Of a stretch of 64,000 bases of DNA, positions 48,655 through 59,098 are shown in pieces. Position numbers and translations under genes: made by a program. Source of the DNA: Onchidella celtica. Its lineage: Eukaryota; Mollusca; Gastropoda; Systellommatophora; Onchidiidae. The first letter of the stretch is position 1. Every line of letters begins with the position of its first letter. Below the pieces are notes generated by a model. It saw nothing but the letters and a program-made list of their open reading frames with translations, made no database searches and was not told where the DNA came from. Where the stretch lies: positions 42,722,279-42,786,278 of the forward strand of contig OZ007571.1 of assembly GCA_963931925.1 (NCBI GenBank), in the 5' to 3' direction.

Positions 48655-49340
48655 TTATGTCAGGCCAGAGGTTTCTGCTATTGTATGACAGTACACAATA
48701 CAGCCTGCTACTGTCACCCCCACTGTCTTGTGGGTCATCTCGGGAGAGAGGAAGACTAGGGGAAGGTAACCCTGAATACAAATACCACACTGCCGTGTGT
48801 GTTGCTATGATAGCAAAGGCTATGGGAGTAAACCCAGACAGAAAATCAGGAGTGGAGACCCGAAGGTGGTTGTCAGGGAGAACTGCATCAAACTGGCTTC
48901 CAGCATCTCCTGCAGCCGGACTAGTTCCAAATGTATTGACCTGGTCTCTCCCTTGGGTTTAACTAGAATGGCAGAGAGAGGGGTGGTGCCTCTGGGCAAA
49001 GCACCATCTCTTAAAAATAGCCCAGGCAAGGCAGCAAAACGAGGAGGCGTTTGCTCGGGCTTGGCAAGCGTCTGTCTCTCCTCTATAAGCCCACCCATTT
49101 CCGATTTGGAGAGGACACTCCAGCCATCCGTTACGGATGGGCACAACACGGGAGGTGGCAGTTACCGGTGATAAGCTCAATCCATTTGGCGTACGGATGA
49201 GCGCCAGGGGTCCCCTCTGTCGGTGGGAGCGGCTTTTCAGCTGCATTGATCAACTACCGCCCGCCGTAACCTGGGCAGCCCCCAGGCAGTTGGGTGTTGT
49301 TCCGCCACGTCAGCCTGCTTCATAAGGTGGCTGGAGCTAG
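48655..49340 (+). promoter_or_regulatory. 5' region of the full-length LINE
   Basis: This stretch between the 3'-end copy and ORF2 has several overlapping frames (up to 124 codons at 48797-49171) with no zinc-knuckle, RRM or other ORF1 motif. It is probably the 5' UTR and promoter, with or without a poorly conserved ORF1. One small upstream frame stops at 49323-49325, sixteen bases before ORF2 becomes open. Confidence 0.45.
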
Positions 49341-52300
49341 ACCAAAAGTCAAAAAGCTGACGTAAAGTGTGCACCTGGCAAAAACAGAAAAATACTAAAA
49401 CTTGGTACCTGGAACGTCAGAACAATGCGCCCAGGCTTGCAACAGCAAGATCTCACTGATATTGACTCCATCAGGAAATCCCAAATTATTGATCGAGAAC
49501 TTCAGCTACTAAACATCGACATTGCTGCCCTTCAAGAAACTCGACTTCCCGACTCCGGGTCAGTCAAAGAAGAAAACTACACCTTCTTCTGGCAGGGCCT
49601 TAGCAGCGAACAGCCGAGAATCCACGGCGTGGGCTTCGCCGTAAAAAACTCCCTTATCAATTCGATCGCAACTCCAATTGGAGTGTCAGAACGCATCATG
49701 ACACTCAGACTGAACACCCGGTCTGGTTTTACCAACATTATCTGTGTCTATGCCCCAACACTTACCTCCTCTGACGAAACCAAAGACATTTTCTACGAGG
49801 CATTGCAGAGGACTCTCCACAACATCCCTCTCACCGAAGGCCTGCTAATTCTGGGTGACTTTAACGCTCGAGTGGGAGCAGATCACTCCGCATGGCCAAA
49901 GTGCATTGGGCACTTCGGCATTGGCAACATCAACGAAAACGGGCAGCGCCTTCTGGAGCTATGCTCCGTAAACTCATTATGTGTTACAAACACGTACTTT
50001 GACCTTAAGAGATGCCAAAGAACATCATGGCGCCATCCCAGGTCTGGCCATTGGCATCAATTAGATCTTATTCTCTCAAGGAGGAAGAGTTTGGGCTGTA
50101 TAAAAATAACTCGTTCCCTCCACAGTGCTGACTGTGACACCGACCATGCACTGGTAGTCAGCAAAATCAAAATTTCGGCCAAGAAAATATACAGATCAAA
50201 AGCCCCTTCAATCCCTAAGATCAATGTAACAGCAATCAGAGATGAATCAAATAGAAAGTCATTTGAAAAGTTATTTGCTGAAAGCATGGATAATGTCACC
50301 CAATGTGACTCGGTAGATGAAACATGGAACACTCTCAGTTCAAAAATTCATGACTGTGCCATCAAGTCTTTTGGACAGCATAAAGTTTCAAACAACGACT
50401 GGGTAGCCCAGAACAGCGAAATTCTCCTACCTCTCATTGAGCAAAAGAAATCTGCTTTCAATGAGTATAACAAAAATTGCAATCAGAGTACAAAAACTTG
50501 TTTGAAAAATGCAAAAGCTAAACTTCAGCTGGAGGTAAGACGTTGCGCCAACAAATACTGGACAGACTTGTGTAACAGCATACAAGAGGCAAATGAAAAG
50601 GGAGATATGAAAACCGCCTTTAGTCAGATGAAAGTAGCTCTTGGGCCAATCATCACCAAAAGCGCCCCACTTAAGTCTGTAAATGGTGAACCCATCGCAG
50701 ATAAAAATGAACAACTGAATAGGTGGGTAGAGCATTACTCTCTGTTGTATTCAACTGAGAAAAATATTCCACCAGATTTTGAGGAACACCTCCAAAAACT
50801 GCCAATAATGGCCGAACTTGACGCTGAACCTTCCTTAGTCGAGCTTTCCAATGCAATCGACCACCTGTCTGCTGGAAAAGCCACAGGAAGTGACAACATT
50901 CCTGCAGAGGTATTAAAAGACCTAAAAGGCCCACTATTACCACACCTGTATAATCTGTTACTGCAGTGTTGGAAAGAAGGCGTGATACCACATGATATGA
51001 GAGACGCCAAAATTGTCACACTTTACAAGAACAAAGGAGACAAAGGCGACTGCAACAACTATCGAGGCATATCCCTCCTCAGCATTACTGGAAAGGCTTT
51101 TGCTCGCGTCATCCTCTGCCGCCTTCAACAACTGGCGGAAAAAGTCTTACCAGAAACACAATGTGGCTTTCGAAGCAAACGATCAACTATTGACATGATA
51201 TTTGCACTTCGGCAAATCCAAGAAAAATGTAAAGAACAAAACAGGCCGCTTATAACATGCTTTGTGGACCTAACAAAGGCTTTCGACACCGTAAGCCGAT
51301 CTGGCCTGTATGCAGTCCTTAAATCCATAGGCTGTCCACCAACATTGCTAAAACTTATTGCATCCTTCCACACTGACATGAGGGCATGTGTCAACTTTGA
51401 AGGCTGCACATCCAATTCATTTGCTGTAAACAGCGGTGTGAAGCAGGGATGTGTTCTTGCTCCTACCTTATTTGGTATATATTTTGCAGCCCTACTCAAG
51501 AATGCCTTTGGTCAATGTTCAGGTGGAGTACTTATTAACACCAGAGTGGACGGCTCCATTTTTAATGTTGCCAGACTAAAAGCAAAATCTCGTACAGAGC
51601 ATATTATGTTACAAGAGCTCCTCTTCGCAGATGATGCTGCAATCGTGGCCCACGATGAAACCACGCTCCAGGCTCTCATCAATAGCCTTGCCAAAGCCTG
51701 TGACAAATTCATGCTAAGGATCAGTGTCTCAAAAACTGTAGTTTTGACACAAGGCTTGAGAAACCCCAACCCAATCATGCTGAATGGCTCTCCTCTGGAG
51801 CAAGTGGGAAAATTCTGCTACCTAGGCTCAACCATCAGTGGTAGCACAGACATAACAACTGAAATAAATACCAGAATAGGAAAGGCGGCCATAGCTTTTG
51901 GCAAACTCTCAAAAAGGGTGTGGAACAATAGCAAGCTGACCATCAAAACAAAGGTACTCGTGTACCAAACTTGCGTCCTAAGCACCCTGCTGTATGGCTC
52001 AGAGACATGGACCACCTACTCCACACATGAAAGATCCCTCAACTCCTTCCACCTGCGCTGCCTACGCAAAATTCTCAAGATCAAGTGGCAAGACAGGATC
52101 TCAAATATCGAAGTTCTGAGCCGAGCCAACATTCCATCAACTCAGGCTCTCCTAGGCAAAAAAAGACTGCGGTGGCTTGGACATCTCCACCGTATGGAAA
52201 ATGATCGCATCCCCAGACAAATTCTCTACGGGGAACTTGCTACTGGCAACCGACCCAGAGGTAGGCCACATCTGCGATTCAAAGACACTTGCAAGGTCAC

Positions 52301-52556
52301 GATGAAAGCATTCAACATCGACCCCAATGAATGGGAGAACCTTGCAAATGATCGAAGCAGATGGAGACAAAAATTGCGCAGTGGCACGCTCGCAATAGAC
52401 TTCAAGGCAAAAGAAACATACCTGACAAAACGACAGAGGCGGAATGAAAACACTCGCCAAAGTGAACCCAAAAGACTGACCTGCAATCACTGCCATCGCA
52501 CTCTCGGGTCAAACATTGGTAGAATAAGCCACGAGAGAAGCTGTCAGTCAAAGTGA
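49341..52556 (+). CDS. LINE endonuclease-reverse transcriptase (ORF2-like)
   Basis: The first ATG of the long frame is at 49425 (1043 codons), but the frame is open from 49341 and the endonuclease start (KILKLGTWNVRTM) lies before that ATG, so the real start is upstream or non-AUG. Domains by residue from 49425: APE endonuclease about 1-225 (ALQETR, GDFNARVG, DTDHALVVSKI); RT about 450-720 (AKIVTLYKNKGD, NNYRGISLL, FVDLTKAFDT, GVKQGCVLAPTLF, LLFADDAA); a long thumb/C-terminal region with LYGSETWTTY, IKWQDRISNIEVL and RWLGHLHRMENDRIPRQ; and a final Cys/His finger (CNHCHRTLG...H...C). The protein nicks target DNA and primes reverse transcription there. All RT catalytic residues seen are intact. 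The clade (RTE/BovB-like or a relative) is not certain. Confidence 0.93.
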   Translation, partial: TKSQKADVKCAPGKNRKILKLGTWNVRTMRPGLQQQDLTDIDSIRKSQIIDRELQLLNIDIAALQETRLPDSGSVKEENYTFFWQGLSSEQPRIHGVGFAVKNSLINSIATPIGVSERIMTLRLNTRSGFTNIICVYAPTLTSSDETKDIFYEALQRTLHNIPLTEGLLILGDFNARVGADHSAWPKCIGHFGIGNINENGQRLLELCSVNSLCVTNTYFDLKRCQRTSWRHPRSGHWHQLDLILSRRKSLGCIKITRSLHSADCDTDHALVVSKIKISAKKIYRSKAPSIPKINVTAIRDESNRKSFEKLFAESMDNVTQCDSVDETWNTLSSKIHDCAIKSFGQHKVSNNDWVAQNSEILLPLIEQKKSAFNEYNKNCNQSTKTCLKNAKAKLQLEVRRCANKYWTDLCNSIQEANEKGDMKTAFSQMKVALGPIITKSAPLKSVNGEPIADKNEQLNRWVEHYSLLYSTEKNIPPDFEEHLQKLPIMAELDAEPSLVELSNAIDHLSAGKATGSDNIPAEVLKDLKGPLLPHLYNLLLQCWKEGVIPHDMRDAKIVTLYKNKGDKGDCNNYRGISLLSITGKAFARVILCRLQQLAEKVLPETQCGFRSKRSTIDMIFALRQIQEKCKEQNRPLITCFVDLTKAFDTVSRSGLYAVLKSIGCPPTLLKLIASFHTDMRACVNFEGCTSNSFAVNSGVKQGCVLAPTLFGIYFAALLKNAFGQCSGGVLINTRVDGSIFNVARLKAKSRTEHIMLQELLFADDAAIVAHDETTLQALINSLAKACDKFMLRISVSKTVVLTQGLRNPNPIMLNGSPLEQVGKFCYLGSTISGSTDITTEINTRIGKAAIAFGKLSKRVWNNSKLTIKTKVLVYQTCVLSTLLYGSETWTTYSTHERSLNSFHLRCLRKILKIKWQDRISNIEVLSRANIPSTQALLGKKRLRWLGHLHRMENDRIPRQILYGELATGNRPRGRPHLRFKDTCKVTMKAFNIDPNEWENLANDRSRWRQKLRSGTLAIDFKAKETYLTKRQRRNENTRQSEPKRLTCNHCHRTLGSNIGRISHERSCQSK

Positions 52557-52619
52557 AAGTGAATATTCTAGCTGCTAAGACCGTCTGTAAAGACGCTAAA
52601 GGCCATATATAAGGCTTTA

Positions 52620-53440
52620 GCAAATTTCCTGTTCACGTTTTCTTCTTCCCTTAATTTTCAATGTCTTCTTTTACTCATCCCTACGACTAAAACTTCTCCG
52701 AACTATTTTGGTACCTCCTCCCATGTAGCAAGCAAGCAATCTTTTTTTCTCCTCCATTCCTACTTGGGTAACTTTCCTTTTCGTTTCTTTCCATTATTTT
52801 CTCCTATCTAAAAGCCCCATCTAATGTCCGCTAAGAAACGATGTACAAAATCGTCACTTAGAACACTTTCAGCAATGCCGGAGAGGACATGAATCATCCT
52901 AACAACTGAAAGCTTTAATTATTTGGAGGCAGTGAACTGCAAATTCCTTTGACATTGATAATGCAAAAATTCCGAACAGTTGAAAGAAAAACGGCATGGA
53001 TTCAGACGTAATGCAATGTCATAAGTATGATGAAAGACCGATGTCACTAGAGCCTATTTGCAACAATAATTGTCCCCTAAGCAAGATGTTCTTTAGTACT
53101 CTAGAGCTTAATTGGTTTAAATAGAATTCTGTAAAGAAAAAAAAAATATTTGAATTTCCTGAGACGGGAGATCTGAAACAGCTAGCAGGTGCACCCGACT
53201 TGGACGATATTATGAAACCACGATGCACAGAAAGACTGGTTTTATGAAAGTGCTAGTTGGAAAAAATGGTTCGACAATACGATGTCTTTACATCTGCAAT
53301 TTGGCCCCTTTACTTCAACTTCCCACCGAGTCGTGCCAGCAGTACGGAGCGTGGGTCTTCTGTGCTCATTTCCGATTTAAATGTGGATAGCAAAACTTTA
53401 CCCTGGGTGAAAGTGGCTGCAACATGTTTGCTTTTACACT
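52620..53440. other. Non-coding stretch
   Basis: No gene is recognised between the LINE and the SINE-like element. It is AT-rich with pyrimidine tracts. Confidence 0.45.
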
Positions 53441-53446
53441 ATGGCG

Positions 53447-53926
53447 TCCCACTAGTACAAGGTGGACAAGGTGGTCTAGAGGCAAGGTGCTCGCCTCTCA
53501 TGCCAAGGGTCCCGGGCTGTGCAGGCATGTTGGAAATTGGGATTTTTCTCATATTTTCGTGTCCCTGATCCTATTGGGGGCTAGGATCGAGTACCTAGTC
53601 TTCTCGGATATGGACGAAAAATTCGGAGGGCCCGTGTGCACGTTGCACACGTTAAAGATACCTTGGCAGTTGGAAATCGTAAAGAGCAGGCCGAACAGGC
53701 CCCTGCCCGGGCAAAATTAAATTAAATTCATCTCTAAAAAGTCCCTCCCCTTCCCCCCTCATCTCCCCCACCCCCACCCCCCCCCCCAAAAAAAAAAACG
53801 CCGACCGGCGCTGCACTGTGGCGACGACGTGCCTGCTCCAGTTATAACTGGGCTGCAATGGCACAAAGGCAAAATTTCCCAAATGGGATTAAAGAGTTAT
53901 ACAAATACAAATACAAATACAAATAG
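53447..53926 (+). mobile_element. SINE-like element with tRNA-like head and ATACAA tail
   Basis: A head with an A-box-like GGTGGTCTAGAGGCAAGG and a weak B-box-like GGGTCCCGGGC is followed by a body with CACGTTAAAGATACCTTGGC, a phrase like one seen in invertebrate SINE cores. The end has GGGATTAAAGAGTTAT and (ACAAAT)n at 53898-53926. This order (pol III head, core, short simple-repeat tail) fits a tRNA-derived SINE. C-rich and A-rich runs at 53742-53799 have expanded the middle. Family not named. Confidence 0.6.
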
Positions 53927-54099
53927 TAAATGTCTGTACACACAACGTTCTGACCCCAACTGCCCAGCTGTACGAAGCTAGAACGTTGTGCAGTCTGACG
54001 ATTTGGGTCGATACCAGGAATGACAAAACTGTACAAGAGCCTAGAGACGATGGTATCCAGTGTCCACACTGCACTCGCCTCTTTCCCCCACCAGCCTGA

Positions 54100-54890
54100 A
54101 CAATTTCCTCACTTAAGCCACCGATTGGTATTCAGCAGCGTAAAGTGGATTGATTGGTATATATATTATGCAACAAACATCCTAAAATCCAAGCACAACT
54201 TTTCTTAAACTTTGGACACCGAGTGCTATATTCAGCAGAGTGCAGTGGATTGATTGGTATATTGTGTAACAAACATCCTAATATCCAAGCACAACTTTTC
54301 TCTCCTTTGGCCACCGAGTGGTATTCAGCAGCGCAAAGTGGATTGTTTAGTATATTGTGCAACGAACACCCCAATATCCAAGCACAACTATAGCTTTTTT
54401 TAAAATTTGGCCACCCAATGGTCTCCAGCGGCGTAAAGTGGATTGTTTAGTATATTGGGCAACAAACACCCTAAAATCCAAGCACAACTTTTCTCATCCT
54501 TTGGCCACCGAGTGGTATTCAGCAGCGCAAAGTGGATTATTTAGTATATTGTGCAACAAACATCCTAAAAACCAAGCACAACTTTTCTTAAACTTTGGCC
54601 GCGAGTGGTATTCAGCAGCGCAAAGTGGATTTTTTGGTATATTGTGTAACAAACACCCTAATATCCAAGCACAACTTTTCTCAAACTTTGGCCGCCGAGT
54701 GGTATTCAGCAGCGCAAAGTGGATTGTTTAGTATATTGTGCATCAAACACCCTAAAATCCAAGCAGAACTTTTCTCAAACTTTGGCCACAGAGAGGTATT
54801 CAGCAGATCAAAGTGATTCAGTATATTGTGCAACAAAAAGTACAGAATCCAAATACAACTTTTCTCAAAATGTGGCCACTGGGTATAATA
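54100..54890. repeat. About 95-bp satellite array, eight units
   Basis: Eight diverged units of 92-101 bp share GGTATTCAGCAGCGCAAAGT, GGATTG, TATATTGTGCAACAAACA, ATCCAAGCACAACTTTTCTC and AACTTTGGCCACCGAG. Open frames over it repeat ILCNKHPNIQAQLF on the plus strand and are by-products. The first and last units are the most diverged. Confidence 0.93.
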
Positions 54891-55336
54891 ATAGTCTCAG
54901 TATAAATGGCGAATACCATGGCCCGCAGCGACAAGTATACACAGTTGCAACACACTTGACAAAATGACATTTTATTGTCTATCTTTTTTATTTTTTTTCA
55001 ACGAAGCGTTCCCAGGGAAATTGGTCAGGACATGAAACTGCCCTTAAAGTTCTAGAAAGTCCTATACTAGTCTTACAGTATTAACAGTTATCTCCCCATA
55101 GCACAGACTGCTAGAAGCTAGATTAGAACTAAATTATGAGTGAAAAGGGTTAGGGCCTGGAGCGTGTTACGAAGGCCACGCCTGGAGTCAAACAGAAGGT
55201 GGAAGATCTGGATGAGAATGATGTCAGTGGCTCGCCTGAGAGGAAGATCTTCATCTCAATTTCGATAATAAAAATGTTCTAAAATCTAAATCTCATCTTT
55301 TCCCACTTTTTCCTTCCAGATTTGAAATGACTTACA

Positions 55337-55672
55337 ATGGATCGAAGCAAATATTACTCAGAATTTTACAGGGCATTTCAGGCTGCAAATCCTGATCTAA
55401 AACCCACAGATGTTCAAAGTAAATGCAATGAAAAATGGACAGTCCTAAAAACTGAAATCAAACAAGGGAATCTATCCAAATACAATGAAGAAACAAATAG
55501 TTTGAAATTAAAAGCGGCACGGATCAAGTCAAGTTCATCCATCATTTCTGTCTTTGCCAAAACCCCATCTAAAACAGTTCAAGCATGTTCTAGTACCGGT
55601 ACCGCATGTTCTGTGGACGATGAAGATGTTTCCAATGTTTTAATTCATAAGAAATCTTCTTGTGTAGTGTGA
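55337..55672 (+). CDS. Unrecognised 111-aa frame, possible exon
   Basis: An acceptor-like TTTTCCTTCCAG lies about 17 bp upstream of the ATG. The protein reads MDRSKYYSEFYRAFQAANPDL, QSKCNEKWTVLKTEIKQGN, TNSLKLKAARIKSSSS and a Ser/Thr-rich tail, ending at TGA 55670-55672. It is Lys-rich and probably helical in its first half. No family was recognised. It may be the N-terminal exon of a transposon accessory gene or a host fragment; the codon usage is unlike its AT-rich surroundings only in part. Confidence 0.4.
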   Translation: MDRSKYYSEFYRAFQAANPDLKPTDVQSKCNEKWTVLKTEIKQGNLSKYNEETNSLKLKAARIKSSSSIISVFAKTPSKTVQACSSTGTACSVDDEDVSNVLIHKKSSCVV

Positions 55673-55679
55673 TCTGAAT

Positions 55680-56450
55680 AATATGGTCTGTAGTCAGAGA
55701 AATTCCAGAGTTTGTTGCTTGATATCATCAGTTTCAATTTTTTTGAGAATATACAGAATACCTGTTGGAAGGACTTCCATAGGCTACTGACTGGTAGACG
55801 ATTACAGCCATCTTGCTTCTCTTAACATTGAGAACAAAAGGATCCAATCTAGTATTGAAAGATTTGTTGCGTTAATATTGTATTACGTTTAATTACAATT
55901 AAGAAAAAATTATGTTTAAATTACTTTAATCGTACACCAGTTAGTATATATACATGTATGGAAGTCCTCCCCACTTGTTTACAGTTCCAGGATATTTTCA
56001 TGTGCCATGCATAATTAAATTCTTTTTTTTTTCTGTGATTTATTTGATATTTATTTTTTCCAAGCTGAGATGATACTGATACTCCAATCTTTTTGCTTTG
56101 TTTATGCTTGATATCCAATCCATGCTTGCTATCGAATCTATTTGTTTTAATTATTTTGCTTGGTTAAATTTGGATTTGACAGTTCAGGTATTTCTTTGAG
56201 GTATTTTTTTATAAACAATAGTTTTTATTTTGATTTAAAATCAAGATCAAAGGTGAATATATATATTAAATGCATCCTGTACGGGTTCTATCTAGATGTA
56301 CATGTACATTTTGGTTGACGTCAACTTGGTGGGGGGTGGGGGGGGGGGCATGAGAAAGATGACAGAAGATGACAAGGGAGGAGGGGGGGGTCATTTTTGG
56401 CCAAATTTTAGCTGACATCATTTGTGAACGGTCCCTTATTTCATACAACA
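55680..56450. other. Non-coding stretch before the second Harbinger element
   Basis: AT-rich sequence with two poly-G tracts (56330-56348, 56382-56390). A left TIR for the adjacent Harbinger element was looked for here and not found. Confidence 0.45.
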
Positions 56451-56452
56451 TC

Positions 56453-59098
56453 ATGGCGCCATCAAAAGAGGAAAAAAAATTTATGCTGGTTTATTGATGA
56501 ATACCACAATTTGCCCATCTTGTGGAAAATAAAAAGCAAAGAGTACAGCAACAAAGATTTAAAAGATGCTGGATATGACACTCTACTTGTTAAATACAAG
56601 GAGTGGCACAACGATGCCACAAAAGATGACCTTAAAAAGAAACTCAATTCCATGAGGACATGTTTTCGGAGGGAATTAAAGAAATTGCACTGTTCTCAAA
56701 AGTCAGGAGCCGGAGCAAGATGATGTATACGAGCCGTCACTATGGTATTTTGATGCACTTATTTTTCTGCAAGACCAAGAAACACCTGCACCATCACAGA
56801 GCTCAATTGCTGAAGAGACCCTCGAAGTAAGTGAAACTGGCTACACCTATTTGGCTTTATTTATGGGTGCCTACAATTTTTTTTCCTTTCTTATTTTTTT
56901 AACAAGTTATGGGAGTTAAATTTAGTCTGTTAAAGCAAGACAAAACAAACAAGGTTTTCTGTCTCCCAGATTCAAGATTGTTTAATTTCCAACATTTGAA
57001 CAAGGGAAAGAGAAACAAATAAACAAACTAAAAAAATATGCCCCCCCCCCTTTTTCTCTCTGCGTGACTCTCTCGGTGTCTCTGTCTCTCTCTATATATA
57101 TATCTATCTCTTTCTTTCTTCTTCTCATTCTTCTTTATCTTCTTCTGTTCTTCTAAGCATTTCTCACACAGCAAGCAAGATCTGTCTTTCCTTAAGACTT
57201 CTATTTTCTTTAAATTCTTTACCATTGCCAGGAAACCGATCCACGGCTACAAAAATAGCGTTGAAGAGTTTCACGAATAAACTTTGCTCTTCCTGTCATA
57301 TTCCTGTTGAATGTAGGTTGTAATCCAACTAGTTCTCTTTGGGTGGCACGCCATTCACCAGCATGCACCTCGTGGGTTATAGTGTCCTCCCAATCCACAC
57401 TCCCTGGAGCCATGTATGTACCACATTTCCTCCTCAAAAAGTTATGCAAGTAGCAACAGGGTAATGTTACAATAGTAGCTTTCTCTGGGGACAGCATCAT
57501 AGGCCTCTGGAAAACAACAAATCTAGATGCCAATATTCCAAACACATTCTCAACAATACGCTGTGCCCTACTTAAGCGGTAATTGAAATTTTTTTTCGCA
57601 AGATCCAGTGTCCCATTTCCTACAAGACTATGGTTTGAGGAGATTTTCATTCATAGCGAATGCATCGTCAGCCACTAAAAAGTAACTGCCGGTTCAGACA
57701 GGGCGGTTTCAACCGCGACGGCTACCGCGCGTTTCCCGCTGGTATCGTTCAGACAAGGCGGTTTGCAACGCGACGTAACCACAGCGGTTGACTCAAGCAG
57801 TGTCAGGATGGATGTGGAGGAAATAACATGCGTTTGGTTGTTACATCGCCGCTTGAAACGACGCAAACAGAGACAAAGACAATATTGGATTCATCCCATT
57901 CTACGTGATAGACTAACGCACGGCATGTTTACCACCCTGTATCCAATGATTTCTTTTTTAATTACTCTGTCCTTGTATTGGGGAGATGTCATATCCCATA
58001 TTGATGGGCGTTTTTCAATTTCGGTGATCAATAAATCATTATGAAACTGGTCCTCCATGCTTTCTTCCTCATGCCAAGCCAGTGACTGATCAGGGGCAAA
58101 GCTTTTGTTTACATCACACATCCTGTTATCTCATTGGCTGGCTTAATGCAAACCGAGCGGGAGACCAGCTGTGTGTGTACCATGCCTATGTGTGTAGGTA
58201 CCGGTATCTCGACCCGCTGGCCGACCGCGCGGTTGCGAGGGGAAACTCACAACCGCGGCGGTTGAGGAAACGCGCGGTTTAAACCGCCCTGTCTGAACCG
58301 GTAGTAAGGCGCCTCGATCGTATCTTCTTCGTGCAATGGTTCCGCCCCTGGTATGTGGAGTTCGCCACGTTCAAACATTTTTCCAAACTTTGAGTAGGTC
58401 ATCACACCGCCATCAGAGACGCGTCCATTTATTCCAGCATCGACCATCATGAACTCATATCTTGCATTCACCACTGCCAGTAACACAATGCTAAATTGTT
58501 TCTTGTAGTTGAAATAAAATGAACCTGTGCTGGGAGGCTTTCTGATTTCTGTGTTTGCCGTCGATCGACCCAATGCAATGGGGAAAATTCCAGAATTGTC
58601 TGAAATCATCGCTCACTCGCTTCCATTCTTCAGCTGTTGATGGCAACTGAAATAAAGGAAAAAAATATCCAGTTTCAGACATGTGTGAGAACTTTGGGCG
58701 CAACATTTCAATTCTCTTAATTGTTGTGGAAAATAGGATATCCAATTTATAAGAACAGTTTATGGCATCTAAATTAAAACAAAAGTATATTTTTTTTGTT
58801 TCAGATTGGTGACGACGATGGAACAGAAATCGTTGACCAAGACAATACACCCATAATAAATCCACCAAATCACACCCAACGCCCAGGTCAAGTTCAAAAG
58901 AAAGCGGATAAGCACCGGAAAGTTGTTAACCAGGCAGATGAACTTATATCACTTGCCTGCCATCGACTGAAGGAACCAGAAGATGAATTCCTTACCCTGG
59001 CCTGGAATTTAACAAAAAAATTACCTTACATTCTGATAATTAAAGGCTATCCACGGCAAAGCCACCGACAGAATAAACATTGTGTACATATTGTTTGA
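56453..59098 (+). pseudogene. MADF-domain gene of the second Harbinger element
   Basis: Exon 1 begins MAPSKEEKK. After a one-base change in an A-run it continues LCWFIDEYHNLPILWKIKSK, KDLKDAGYDTLLVKYKEW and KKKLNSMRTCFRRELKK, a MADF domain. A second one-base shift near 56720 precedes DDVYEPSLWYFDALIFLQDQE. The exon ends at CTCGAA|GTAAGT (donor 56827). Exon 2 starts after TGTTTCAG at 58805, in phase, with IGDDDGTEIVDQ, DELISLACHRLKEPEDEF and a short tail ending at 59098. The family's role is as DNA-binding partner of the transposase. Two frame changes make this copy dead. Confidence 0.75.

Larger units (their letters stand above)
48655..52619 (+). mobile_element. Full-length APE-class LINE, apparently intact
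   Basis: The unit is 3965 bp if bounded by the ends of the two 102-bp copies. It has a GC-richer 5' region of about 770 bp, one long ORF with endonuclease and RT, and a short 3' UTR (52557-52619) ending AAGGCTTTA. No poly-A or clear target duplication was found, though T/C-rich sequences near 48519 and 52637 look alike. The lack of stops and the identical flanking copy suggest recent activity. The family resembles the LINE at 1-1446. Confidence 0.88.

Noticed and set aside
50057-52623. Several minus-strand frames of 60-124 codons
   Set aside because: They lie antisense to the LINE ORF and follow its codon structure; none has a known motif.
48519-52660. Target-site duplication of the full-length LINE (T/C-rich stretches on both sides)
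   Set aside because: The similar TTTTCTTCCCTT-like stretches are low complexity and not at the exact element ends, so they cannot be told from chance.
54132-54816. Overlapping frames repeating ILCNKHPNIQAQLF, and a CRISPR-like look
   Set aside because: Units of about 95 bp diverge along their whole length, with no short identical repeats separated by unique spacers, and the genome is eukaryotic. It is a satellite.
56160-56450. Left TIR of the second Harbinger element
   Set aside because: No inverted match to the doubled motif at 59871-59958 was found, so the left end is left undefined.
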